A DNA stretch of 64,000 bases. Origin: Chryseobacterium tagetis. GTDB taxonomy: Bacteria > Bacteroidota > Bacteroidia > Flavobacteriales > Weeksellaceae. Of the stretch, positions 17,224 to 25,539 are shown in pieces; within the stretch, counting starts at the first letter, position 1; each line of letters begins with the position of its first letter. The notes under the pieces were generated by a model that was given only the letters and a program-made list of their open reading frames with translations, was not told the origin of the DNA and made no database searches. The position numbers were made by a program, and so were the translations under genes. The stretch covers positions 248,001 through 312,000 of the forward strand of contig NZ_JAERSE020000003.1 in assembly GCF_016735585.2 (NCBI RefSeq). Direction: 5' to 3'.

Positions 17224-18765
17224 ATGACAATCAAAACAATATATTTAGCTGCTATAATGGCTTTGGCGACTTATTCCTGCCAAAATCATGATTCGGTGGC
17301 AGATGTGAATCCCGATGAGATTTTCAGACAGACGAACATTTTTCCGCAACCGCCAAATCAGTGGATGGGAAACACTAATCCGTATTATACTGCCGGTTAT
17401 GTCGGCGATGTAATGCCGTATTACGAAAACGGGAAATTTCATCTTTTCTTTCTGCATGACGCTAAGACCAAACCTGCTGGCGAAGGATTTCATGATATTC
17501 ATAGCTTTGATACGACCAATTTCAAGGATTTTACTTATCAAGGGAGACAAATTCCTTACGGAACAGCTTCTGAACCGGATTTTGGTGTGGGAACAGGAAG
17601 TCTGGTGAAAGTCGGAAGTACTTATTATTACTATTACACAGGGCATAATGAGATTGCTTCGTTTTTATCGAGTAATCCGAGGGAAAGTGTGCTTTTGGCA
17701 ACAAGTACCGATATGAAAAACTGGATGAAAGTGAAAAATTTTAAAATCACTGCTCCGGCTGGCTATTATGATTATGAATTCCGAGATCCGCATGTTTTCT
17801 TCAATGCTGAGGATGGAAAATACTGGATGCTGGTTTCTGCACAGACTTCAGCTAAAAAAGCAGTTGTTCTTAAATTTACTACAACCAATCCTGCCAGCGG
17901 AAACTGGACGGTGGAAAACCCGATTTACACGACAGCTTCTTCAGAAAATTACATTATGCTTGAATGTCCGGACCTTTTCAAAATGGGCAATTACTGGTAT
18001 CTTGTTTTCTCCGAAAACTGGAGTAACAATACCGGAACACATTATAGAATCGGAACTTCGCCAAACGGACCGTGGACTACACCTGCGAATGACCGGTTGG
18101 ACGGCTCTTATCTCTACGCTGCAAAAACCGTTTCGGATAATACTGACCGCTATTTGGTAGGCTGGACTGCCAGAAAAGTCCCTGAAAATAATACCGGCGG
18201 AAAAGACTGGGCGGGAAATCTTGTAACACATAAACTTGTTCAGAATCCGGATGGAACTTTGGGAGTGAAACCTATTTCTACCTTGCAGTCTGTATTCGGG
18301 CAAAATGTTCCGCTTTCCGTAGATAAGATTACAGGAAATACTTCTCAAAATGGAAATAGCTTTAATCTCTCCGCAAATTCCCAGGTAATGTTCGGGAAGC
18401 TTCAGAAAGCCAATCAGATCGGCTTTACATTGAAAGGTTCTGTTAACGGGAAAGCAGGATTGATTCTGGCACAGGATAATGACGGGCAAAATGGTTTTAA
18501 AATTTCATTCGAACCTTCTTCCAATAGAATTGCTAGCTATGTGATGAACGGCGGAAGTGAGGATTTTGCCAATGCTTATCCTTTGTCTGGAATTTCGGGA
18601 ACCAACTATAACGTAACGGTTTTCATCAGCAATGATATTTGTGTGGTCTATGTGAATGATAAATTGGCGTTTAGCAATCGTGTGTACGATATTGTTAACA
18701 AAAAATGGAGTATTTTTGGTTCTTCGGACAGTTCATTCAGCAATATTAATGTCAAAAATCCTTAA
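17224..18765 (+). CDS. GH32 lipoprotein, divergent nucleophile motif (probable surface fructanase)
   Basis: 513 residues with lipobox ATYSC (Cys 19), so probably tethered to the outer membrane. The triad is recognisable but the first motif is unusual: where most GH32 enzymes have W-M-N-D-P-N-G, this one has YVGDVMPYYENG with D62 as the presumed nucleophile. The other motifs are standard, FRDPHVF (D188) and LECPDLF (E247). A beta-sandwich module follows from about residue 385. The gene lies 11 bp after the DUF4960 gene. A surface-located enzyme would make the oligosaccharides taken up by SusC/D; endo-action is an inference from its location and different active site, not visible in sequence. 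Confidence 0.88.
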   Translation: MTIKTIYLAAIMALATYSCQNHDSVADVNPDEIFRQTNIFPQPPNQWMGNTNPYYTAGYVGDVMPYYENGKFHLFFLHDAKTKPAGEGFHDIHSFDTTNFKDFTYQGRQIPYGTASEPDFGVGTGSLVKVGSTYYYYYTGHNEIASFLSSNPRESVLLATSTDMKNWMKVKNFKITAPAGYYDYEFRDPHVFFNAEDGKYWMLVSAQTSAKKAVVLKFTTTNPASGNWTVENPIYTTASSENYIMLECPDLFKMGNYWYLVFSENWSNNTGTHYRIGTSPNGPWTTPANDRLDGSYLYAAKTVSDNTDRYLVGWTARKVPENNTGGKDWAGNLVTHKLVQNPDGTLGVKPISTLQSVFGQNVPLSVDKITGNTSQNGNSFNLSANSQVMFGKLQKANQIGFTLKGSVNGKAGLILAQDNDGQNGFKISFEPSSNRIASYVMNGGSEDFANAYPLSGISGTNYNVTVFISNDICVVYVNDKLAFSNRVYDIVNKKWSIFGSSDSSFSNINVKNP

Positions 18766-18768
18766 TTA

Positions 18769-19677
18769 ATGTTCCTTAATAAAAAAATAAATGCAGTTAG
18801 TTTCGGAGAGGTGCTCTTCGATGTGTTTGGAAAAGAAAAGAAAATCGGCGGTGCTCCGCTCAATCTCGCGCTCAGAACGGCGTCTTTCGGATTTCCGGTG
18901 GCGATGATAAGTGCTGTTGGAAATGATGAGGACGGAAAAATAATTTGTGACTACGTCCGGGAAAATCAGCTTGATAGCAGCGGAATTATTACGACCCAGG
19001 ATTATGATACGGGTATTGTCCAGGTAACATTAAACGAGCGTGGTTCTGCAACTTATGAAATCAAATTTCCATCTGCCTGGGATTTTATCGAAACTAGTAA
19101 TGATACTTTGAACATTGTTAAAAATGCCGATGTCTTTTTTTATGGAAGCCTTGTCTGCAGGAATGATGCTTCAAGAAATACGCTTTTCAGCCTGCTGGGT
19201 TCCAACCCTGGAATGTTCAAGGTTTTTGATGTGAATCTGAGAAAGCCTTTCTACCATATTAAACTTCTGGAACAATTGATGAGCAAAGCCGATTTCATTA
19301 AATTTAACGATGAAGAAATCTTGGAAATTGTTGCTGAGTTAGGTTTTAAATCAGATGATCTTGAAGAAAATATCCTTTTCATTTCAGAAAAAACGAATAC
19401 TGACTCCATCTGTGTAACATTGGGTAAGCATGGCTCCATTCTTTTATGGAAGGGAACGATGTACCGACATGGTGGTTATCCTGTGAAGGTGGTGGATACT
19501 GTTGGTGCAGGCGATTCTTTTCTGGCGAGTTTAATAGCTCAATTGTTATCAGACAAAAATCCTGATACAGCTCTTGATTTTGCAAGTGCAGTAGGTGCCT
19601 TGGTGGCGAGTTATTCGGGAGCTAATCCGGGGCTGAAAAATGAAGAGATTGAAGGTTTTATGAAAGAATGTCAATAA
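18769..19677 (+). CDS. Fructokinase, PfkB/ribokinase family
   Basis: 302 residues, cytosolic. It has the PfkB N-terminal signature VSFGEVLFDVFGKEKKIGGAPLN, a short form of the substrate-binding lid, and the C-terminal DTVGAGDSF anion-hole and base motif with catalytic D249. The N-terminal G-G-A-P-x-N-x-A and overall length fit fructokinases (fructose + ATP to fructose-6-phosphate). It starts 3 bp after the second GH32 stop codon and ends the operon before a terminator, so it handles the fructose released and imported by the upstream genes. Confidence 0.92.
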   Translation: MFLNKKINAVSFGEVLFDVFGKEKKIGGAPLNLALRTASFGFPVAMISAVGNDEDGKIICDYVRENQLDSSGIITTQDYDTGIVQVTLNERGSATYEIKFPSAWDFIETSNDTLNIVKNADVFFYGSLVCRNDASRNTLFSLLGSNPGMFKVFDVNLRKPFYHIKLLEQLMSKADFIKFNDEEILEIVAELGFKSDDLEENILFISEKTNTDSICVTLGKHGSILLWKGTMYRHGGYPVKVVDTVGAGDSFLASLIAQLLSDKNPDTALDFASAVGALVASYSGANPGLKNEEIEGFMKECQ

Positions 19678-19698
19678 AATTCTAATTTTATTAAGAAA

Positions 19699-19728
19699 AT
19701 GCTGCTGTGAAAATAGCAGCGTTTTTAT
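19699..19728 (+). terminator. Terminator of the fructan operon
   Basis: GCTGCT (19701-19706) pairs with AGCAGC (19715-19720) around an 8-nt loop, followed by GTTTTTATT. It lies 23 bp after the fructokinase stop codon. Confidence 0.75.
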
Positions 19729-19740
19729 TAAACATAAGGC

Positions 19741-19865
19741 AATGATAAACTTACAGAGGAACACAAGCCTTTTATTGTTCACAAAGTTTATGATAAAACT
19801 GGACATGGCGTAAAAGACGAACACGCAAATGAAGTAGTTAATGATATTAAAGCATTCTTATTAAA
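19741..19865 (+). pseudogene. C-terminal gene fragment of unknown origin
   Basis: A frame without a start reads NDKLTEEHKPFIVHKVYDKT, then GHGVKDEHANEVVNDIKAFL, which looks like the end of a globular protein (possibly an alpha/beta hydrolase with a late Gly-His-Gly). It runs directly into the middle of the next, unrelated gene fragment. This is a deletion junction, not a gene. The family assignment is a guess. Confidence 0.35.
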
Positions 19866-20588
19866 GGCGATTACGATTATTATAGTTCAATGGTAACGGC
19901 TTTCAGTGACGTTGACAAATTGCTCTTTGTGTCGGGGAATGATGTTACAAACCGTTTGAAACAACACGAGAATGTGGTCAGAGCCGCAATCAAAGCCGGA
20001 GTTAAACATATTGTATATACCTCACTTCTCACTAATGTTCCGGTCGAAAAAACCGTTATTGCAGCTGTTACCGAAACGCACTTAAAGACTGAGAAACTGC
20101 TTAAAAATAGTGGTGTCAGCTATAATATTCTGAGAAACAATTTATATATGGATCTGCTGGTTCAGAGTATAGGTGAACATGTACTGGAAACTGGAACAAT
20201 ATTTTACCCGTCTGCAGAAGGAAAAACAGCTTTTGTACTGCGATCAGAGATGGCTGAAGCCGCAGCTGAAATTCTGGTCACCGATGAACATGACGGAAAA
20301 ATATATAACATAACCAATATTGAAAGCTATACATTTCAGGAAGTTGCGGCGGCGTTGACATCGATTACAGGCAAAAAAATTAATTTCGTTTCCCCGGGTA
20401 TAGAATCATTTAAAAGTACATTGGGAAGTGCCGGTCTTCCTTCCCAATTGGTGGATGATATTACAGCATTTGCACATGCCCAATCCCTTAACGAATTTAA
20501 CGTTGTCGGCGACGATCTTAAAAATCTATTGGGAAGAAATCCAATGAATTTACATACTTATCTCTCCATGATCTATGGTGGAAAGTAA
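19866..20588 (+). pseudogene. 5'-truncated QorB-like NAD(P)-binding quinone oxidoreductase
   Basis: The frame begins in mid-protein at GDYDYYSSMVTAFSDVDKLL and continues through NVVRAAIKAGVKHIVYTSLL and NNLYMDLLVQSIG to the stop. This covers the central and C-terminal two-thirds of a QorB/NmrA-like SDR. The N-terminal 55-60 residues with the GxTGxxG dinucleotide site are missing, replaced by a fragment of another gene. A start at ATG 19890 would give 232 residues without the cofactor site, so activity is unlikely. Confidence 0.7.
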
Positions 20589-20695
20589 AATAGAATATAA
20601 ATTGAATGTGAAAAAGCTTATTTATTAGAAATGCAAACTTTTGGCTTTGTGGGAATGTTCCCATATAAACGTTCCAGTTTAATTTGATTTAAGGT

Positions 20696-20728
20696 AAAGG
20701 CTGACTTTTTTGAGGGTCAGCTTTTATC
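20696..20728. terminator. Bidirectional terminator between convergent genes
   Basis: AAAGGCTGAC (20696-20705) pairs with GTCAGCTTTT (20716-20725) around a T-rich loop. A-tract and T-tract flank the stem, so it can work for the QorB remnant on the + strand and the Nramp gene on the - strand. Confidence 0.7.
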
Positions 20729-20737
20729 TTTATGCCA

Positions 20738-21994
20738 TCAAAACAGAAAGTATATTAGCCCTACAGCTGCTGCCGTCATCAATATAAAAGTCATCGTTCC
20801 CAGAATATTGGAAAGTCTTGTATTTGTGTGCCTTCCCATTATTTTTTTATTATTTGCGATATGCATGATGACCGCGATCATGACCGGAGCTGTCAGTCCA
20901 TATACAATTGCTGTGTAAAGCAGTGCTTTAATAGGGCTTACACCAAAAAAGTCAAGAGAAAGCCCGACAAGAAGCGAAACTATAATAGAACCATAGAACG
21001 GTTTTGCCTGAGAGAATTTTTTGTCTAACCCCGCCTTCCATCCAAAGGTTTCAGCAAGCATATAGGATTGTGAGCCTGCAAGAACCGGAATTGCAAGCAT
21101 TCCCGTCCCCAGAACTCCTGTAGCAAAAATGAAATAGGTCAGCTTTCCAGCCAGAGGCTCCAGTGCTTTGGCTGCCTGATCCACTGTATCGATCTTATGG
21201 ATTCCGCCGTTGAAAAGTACCGTTCCTGTTGTAAGTATCATAAAGAACATAACCATATTGGACAGGAGCATTCCCAAATTTACATCGGTCTTCATTTCAC
21301 TTAATATCTGCTTGTCCACCACTATTGCACCCTTGTGCGCCTGATCTTCGGCCTCCATTGTAGTCTGCCAAAAGAATAAGTAGGGGGAAATTGTGGTCCC
21401 AAGAATTGCTACTATGATCGAAAGAAATTCTTTATCAAATTTTATCGTGGGTATAAAAGTCTTTTTTGCAACCAAAAGCCAGTCCTGACCGATCATAAAT
21501 GGTACGATTATATATAATAATAAACTTAGACATAGCCATTTCAGGATCATTGATATTTTCTGATACGAATAATTTATGATGATAAAAAGAAGCAGAGCGG
21601 TGATAATAACACAAAAAACTGATACCGGTATTTGAGGGCATATCATATTTGCCACCGCGCCCATTCCCTGTATATCGGCCCCTATATTGAGTGTTATTGC
21701 CGGAAAACTAAATAGTAGCATGCTATAAAGGATGGGTTTGGAGTAATGTTTTTTTAATGTTACTGTCAATCCTTCGCAGGTTACCAGACCTATTCTTGCA
21801 CACATACCCTGTATGGCTGCCATCAGCGGGAAAGTAAGCAGGGCGGTCCACAACGTAGAAAGCCCAAATTGTGCACCTGCCTGTGAATAGGTCGCAATTC
21901 CTGAAGGATCATCGTCGCTGGCTCCAGTGATGAGTCCGGGACCTAACTTTTTGAAAAATCCTAAGATTTTTGAATCAGAAGTATCTTTTGGCAT
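20738..21994 (-). CDS. Nramp-related divalent-metal transporter
   Basis: 418 residues with about eleven hydrophobic helices and an N-terminal cytosolic tail. TM1 carries GASDDDPSGIATYSQAG, where canonical Nramp proteins have DPGN. TM6 lacks the usual methionine-proline-histidine (MPH) metal motif and reads LLSNMVMFFMILTTG. This places it with the Nramp-related branch, some members of which move Mg2+ rather than Mn2+/Fe2+. It is monocistronic, with a terminator 10 bp past its stop and about 130 bp to the next gene. Ion specificity is not established. Confidence 0.85.
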   Translation of the reverse strand: MPKDTSDSKILGFFKKLGPGLITGASDDDPSGIATYSQAGAQFGLSTLWTALLTFPLMAAIQGMCARIGLVTCEGLTVTLKKHYSKPILYSMLLFSFPAITLNIGADIQGMGAVANMICPQIPVSVFCVIITALLLFIIINYSYQKISMILKWLCLSLLLYIIVPFMIGQDWLLVAKKTFIPTIKFDKEFLSIIVAILGTTISPYLFFWQTTMEAEDQAHKGAIVVDKQILSEMKTDVNLGMLLSNMVMFFMILTTGTVLFNGGIHKIDTVDQAAKALEPLAGKLTYFIFATGVLGTGMLAIPVLAGSQSYMLAETFGWKAGLDKKFSQAKPFYGSIIVSLLVGLSLDFFGVSPIKALLYTAIVYGLTAPVMIAVIMHIANNKKIMGRHTNTRLSNILGTMTFILMTAAAVGLIYFLF

Positions 21995-22130
21995 AGGTTT
22001 ATTTTTAAATTGTTGGTCTTACAATAGGGTATGTTAAAGATAATCATATTTAAGTCCGAAATAGTGATCTTAAATTATTTATGTAATAGGTTTTAGGTTG
22101 ATGCTAGCAATCAACATTTGAATAAAATGT

Positions 22131-22415
22131 TCATGATGGAAGTAGATTTTCCACTATTTTCCATTCATTTTTCCTTTTGTCATACCTGAGATGCCACATT
22201 CCTACGGTGATCTTTTCGCCTTGATCTGTAGAATATTCTCCGACCTTAATGATCACACCCTTTGGAAGAACTTCGTAGATTTCAGCATAGGCTTTTTGGC
22301 CTCCAAGGAATTCGATAATTGCCGGAATTGCCCGCTGTCCAACTTCAGGACTGAATAAAAACTCTGCCGTGCTACCGATTTCAATTGTGGCAGTTCTAAG
22401 AATAATCCCATTCAT
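22131..22415 (-). CDS. Small hypothetical protein, 94 residues
   Basis: Begins MNGIILRTATIEIGSTAEF and ends RKNEWKIVENLLPS. It is a soluble mixed alpha/beta protein with no signal peptide, membrane helix or cysteine cluster. The pattern 'GMWHLRYDKRKNEWKIVENL' resembles the last strand of small cystatin- or NTF2-like folds, but this is too weak to name. It lies between the Nramp gene (same strand) and a divergent Crp/Fnr gene. Its size and end (KVxxxWxIVE against KVWVLQCIEESDVWKVTRK) loosely recall the 94-residue protein at 23529. Confidence 0.6.
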   Translation of the reverse strand: MNGIILRTATIEIGSTAEFLFSPEVGQRAIPAIIEFLGGQKAYAEIYEVLPKGVIIKVGEYSTDQGEKITVGMWHLRYDKRKNEWKIVENLLPS

Positions 22416-22687
22416 AGTGGAAGAAATAGAAATTCGTGAATTAAAGCGAACATATTTGTGCAGTATCTGAACAAAACTGTAAACTGTATGCTATCAGTGC
22501 CTTTTAATAACAGATGGATAACCTAATTGTTTTTAGAAATTTGTTTTTTTACAATAAATTATAACCTAGTAAAACCACTTAGAGTAAGACTGATATTTGC
22601 ATTCGTTTGTCGGTCTAATATTTGTACTGTCATTTTGCCTGCTTAGGTATAATGAAGTGTTAACTGTCTAAAATAATACTATTATTC

Positions 22688-23284
22688 ATGGTCATTGATG
22701 AGAACATTCTGCTTAAATACGGTGCTATTTACCAACATTACACTGCAAAAGAAATAATTTTTAGCCGTGGTGACAACCCAATGGCATACCTGCAGATCAG
22801 TAAAGGAACTGTAGACCTAAACAACTATCATGAAGATGGAAAGGAATTTACCTTAAATATCTTTTCAGTAGGTCAGAGTATTGGAGAATCGCTTCTGTTT
22901 GGTGGAAATCATTATCCGATGAACGCTGTAGCAAAAGATGACTGTACATTACTATGTTTGCCAAAGGCACAGTTTTTACAGCTACTGGATGAAAATAAAA
23001 ATATTGTATTTAGACTTTTGGGACATCTTTCAGATAGATTGTTTTATAAATATGCCATGCTTTTCGGCAACTCAGCTAACGAGCCAATTCCCAAAATAGT
23101 AGCGCTGCTGGACTACTACAAAAGATCTGCTTTTGTGGAAGGACAGTTTAAATATGCTTTTCCCCTGACAAGACAGCAAATAGCAAATTTGACGGGGCTG
23201 CGTGTAGAAACTGTAATTCGTACCATTAAAAAAATGAATGAACAAGGACTTATTCTTGTTAAGGATAGAAAGATCTTCTATTAA
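22688..23284 (+). CDS. Crp/Fnr-family transcription regulator
   Basis: 198 residues: cyclic-nucleotide-binding-type beta-barrel (about 15-110, with QISKGTVDLNNYHEDGKEF and GQSIGESLLFGG) and a C-terminal winged HTH (about 145-195; TRQQIANLTGLRVETVIRTIKKM). There is no cysteine cluster for an Fe-S centre, so it is not a classical Fnr. The effector cannot be read from the sequence. It stands alone between small hypothetical genes; the target is unknown. Confidence 0.9.
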   Translation: MVIDENILLKYGAIYQHYTAKEIIFSRGDNPMAYLQISKGTVDLNNYHEDGKEFTLNIFSVGQSIGESLLFGGNHYPMNAVAKDDCTLLCLPKAQFLQLLDENKNIVFRLLGHLSDRLFYKYAMLFGNSANEPIPKIVALLDYYKRSAFVEGQFKYAFPLTRQQIANLTGLRVETVIRTIKKMNEQGLILVKDRKIFY

Positions 23285-23420
23285 TGTCTTATAAAAGTGT
23301 GTTAAATGAAAAGAAATCAATCAAATTTATATCGCCAGGTGTTATATGAATGTTTGATTGCCAGCTTTAGGTTTAATTAAAAATCGAAATACTGAATTGT
23401 AATCTTTTAAACTGTTTATT

Positions 23421-23471
23421 ATGACAGACAACAAATCAAAAAAAGGAAATCCTATTTTCTTCTCTTCTTGA
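23421..23471 (+). pseudogene. Vestige of a second catalase gene start (17 codons)
   Basis: ATGACAGACAACAAATC with the following AAAAAAAGGAAATCC encodes MTDNKSKKGNPIFFSS and then stops. The first nine codons are nearly identical in DNA to the start of the catalase gene at 30590 (MADNKSKKGK). Homology ends abruptly after about 32 bp. It is read as the scar of a deleted or duplicated catalase gene. A translated short peptide cannot be excluded. Confidence 0.4.
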
Positions 23472-23528
23472 ATAAGTCTTGTCAAGAATACGAAAGATGA
23501 GTCTTAAGAGTGATTCAACATAAGCGTT

Positions 23529-23813
23529 ATGAGACATATAAACTTTGACAATACACATATTTATATAGGTAGTCTGGGAAAGTTTAATTTTCGACCTTTA
23601 ATGGACTGCGTGTATATGGAGGTAATTATCGATTTTTCAGATGGGGCGATTTCCACGGGTGATATCGAAGTAATTGATCCGGATCAAATTATTCTGTATG
23701 TTGCTCCCTATAAAACTGTTGCAGGAAACGCCATAGCTGCCAAAGTATGGGTTTTACAGTGTATAGAAGAATCAGATGTATGGAAGGTTACTAGAAAACA
23801 TATCGATAAATAA
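23529..23813 (+). CDS. Small hypothetical protein, 94 residues
   Basis: Starts MRHINFDNTHIYIGSLGKFN and ends VWKVTRKHIDK. It is soluble, beta-rich and acidic, with no signal peptide or recognised motif. The clean frame, ATG start and codon use match neighbouring genes. It follows the Crp/Fnr gene by about 245 bp, with the catalase vestige between them. No function can be assigned. Confidence 0.55.
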   Translation: MRHINFDNTHIYIGSLGKFNFRPLMDCVYMEVIIDFSDGAISTGDIEVIDPDQIILYVAPYKTVAGNAIAAKVWVLQCIEESDVWKVTRKHIDK

Positions 23814-24043
23814 CTAAAATTAGTTTTATGGAAGAAGCGAATGATTGAAAGAATCATGAGTTTTCTTTACTTAAACCTTTTGTGCGAAAACATATTTAAT
23901 AAGCTACAGAGCGATTATAACAATATTTTGTTATTATTTTTCCAAATCCACTTTTCATTCACTTCAACAAATGTTATTAGCTTGATCCCCAATAGTGGGA
24001 AAACCATGAAGGAAGTTTAGGAAAAAATAGGTGAAAAAATAAT

Positions 24044-24071
24044 AAAGGTCGAATTGCAAAATTCGACCTTT
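24044..24071 (-). terminator. Perfect 12-bp hairpin with a GCAA loop
   Basis: AAAGGTCGAATT and AATTCGACCTTT form a perfect 12-bp stem closed by GCAA. Read on the - strand, a T-rich stretch follows, fitting a terminator for leftward transcription. The 449-bp gap 23814-24262 holds this hairpin and the one at 24142 and no gene. Confidence 0.6.
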
Positions 24072-24141
24072 AAACATGAAATGTACTTAATATAGTTGAG
24101 TTACTGTCAATAACAAATATGGACGGCTTATTGTTTTCATT

Positions 24142-24174
24142 AAAAAGCCCTGAGCTGGGAACCCAAGGCTTTTT
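24142..24174. terminator. Bidirectional terminator downstream of the DUF892 gene
   Basis: AAAAAGCC (24142-24149) pairs with GGCTTTTT (24167-24174), with partial pairing of CTGAGCTGGGAACCCAAG inside. It lies about 90 bp past the stop codon of the leftward DUF892 gene. Confidence 0.7.
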
Positions 24175-24262
24175 GAAATATTAACCTATTTTATAAAAAG
24201 TAATATTAGAACAATATTAAATCATTTTGGTTTTTCTATTGTTCAGATTACTTTATTTATAA

Positions 24263-24826
24263 CTATTCTTCGACAGCCTTGTCATTTACAAAACCTCCTG
24301 CTATGCCGGTCAGTGCTTCGTCAGTATCTTTTTCATTATCCAGTGTTTGCTGGAGAAGTGCAGCCACATCATCATGGCCCAGCGTTTCAGCAAATGTGCG
24401 AAGTGTTCCGTAAGTTGCGATCTCGTAATGTTCAACTTTTTGCGCTGCAAGGATAAGACCTGCATCTCTTGTAAATGTTCCTTTGTCTGTGTCAGAGATA
24501 ATGGAATCTGCTTCATCAAGCAAGCCCTGCATAGCGTCACATTTTTTTGCGACAGCTTTTTCTCCCAATTTTTCAAATACCTGTTCAAGCGTTTCTATAT
24601 GTGTCTGAGTTTCCTTGGTATGCTTTTCAAATGCAGCTGCAAGTTTTTCACTGGTCGCTGCCTTTTGCATTTTGGGTAAAGCTTTCACAAGGTTTTTCTC
24701 TGCCCAATAAATGTCTTTTAATTCATCGACGAAAAATTCGTGGAATTCACTGTCTTTCATTTTTCCGGTATTTCCAGAAGGTTTCTTAGTGGCATTTTTT
24801 GCCGGTACAGATTTTGTTGTTGCCAT
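24263..24826 (-). CDS. DUF892 (YciE/YciF-type) ferritin-like stress protein
   Basis: 187 residues from ATG 24826; a start 19 codons upstream is open but adds an unrelated hydrophobic leader. After a Lys/Ala/Pro-rich N-terminal tail (MATTKSVPAKNATKKPSG) comes the four-helix DUF892 domain: FFVDELKDIYWAEKNLVKAL, HTKETQTHIETLEQVFE, CDAMQGLLDEAD and AAQKVEHYEIATYGTLR. The Glu/His pattern is that of a ferritin-like di-iron bundle. Family members are induced by osmotic, envelope or oxidative stress. It opens a run of stress-type genes, which fits that role; iron oxidation is not shown for this protein. Confidence 0.88.
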   Translation of the reverse strand: MATTKSVPAKNATKKPSGNTGKMKDSEFHEFFVDELKDIYWAEKNLVKALPKMQKAATSEKLAAAFEKHTKETQTHIETLEQVFEKLGEKAVAKKCDAMQGLLDEADSIISDTDKGTFTRDAGLILAAQKVEHYEIATYGTLRTFAETLGHDDVAALLQQTLDNEKDTDEALTGIAGGFVNDKAVEE

Positions 24827-25047
24827 AATAAAAATTTTTAAGTGTATTTCATAGATAACCAAGGCTATACCATTTTGGTTCAATAAAAGAAATTTAACAC
24901 TTGTTAAAAAATAAGAGGCGCTTTTGTTTAAACCTGTCCTTCAGGTATTTAAAAATACGCTAAACCTTGTCAGTTTCGGTGTTGTTTATATGCAGTACTT
25001 TAGTGAAGATATTAGTATTAATAAAATTAAATTCTAAAAACAGAAAT

Positions 25048-25539
25048 ATGAGGGATTTAAAAGAATTAATAGAAGAGTGCAGCAATCTCCTTGCTACTGC
25101 TAAATACACGATCGCTTTTGCGGAAAGTGCAACGGCAGGGATGTTAGCGTTTGAATTTTCACAAAGCGAACATTCTGGGGAGATTTTGCGGGGTGGTCTA
25201 GTCTGTTATGATGCCCACATAAAAGAAAAAATTCTAGGGGTTCCTAAAGGACTTATAGAGAAATACACACCGGAGTCTGCCGAAGTAACTAAAGAGATGG
25301 GGTTCCGGGTTAAAAAGATGATGGGTGCCGATGTTGTAGTTGCTGTTACCGGACTTACAACTCCTGGTGGAAGTGAAGGCCCCGGAAAGCCTGTAGGAAC
25401 GATGTTTTATTGCATTTTGATCAAAGAAAAAACGATTGAATATAGGAAAGTATTCAGCGGATCAGCGCGCGAAATTGTGTACTGCACGATTGAAGACATT
25501 GTTAAAACTACTATAAAATCTTTTAGAAGCCATGAATAA
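25048..25539 (+). CDS. CinA C-terminal-domain protein (PncC-type nicotinamide-nucleotide amidase family)
   Basis: 163 residues from ATG 25048. The CinA_C signature is complete: AFAESATAGMLAFEFS (Ser of the ESxTxG motif), GGLVCYDAHIKEKILGV, and VAVTGLTTPGGSEGPGKPVGT. Family members deamidate nicotinamide mononucleotide to nicotinate mononucleotide in NAD salvage. There is no N-terminal MoCF domain, which is common for stand-alone copies. The next gene overlaps its end by 8 bp, so the two are translationally coupled. A second, damaged CinA-like gene lies at 33191. Confidence 0.88.
   Translation: MRDLKELIEECSNLLATAKYTIAFAESATAGMLAFEFSQSEHSGEILRGGLVCYDAHIKEKILGVPKGLIEKYTPESAEVTKEMGFRVKKMMGADVVVAVTGLTTPGGSEGPGKPVGTMFYCILIKEKTIEYRKVFSGSAREIVYCTIEDIVKTTIKSFRSHE

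Noticed and set aside
24347..24789. Forward-strand frames antisense to the DUF892 gene
   Set aside because: Cysteine- and phenylalanine-rich shadow frames of a well-supported gene on the other strand.
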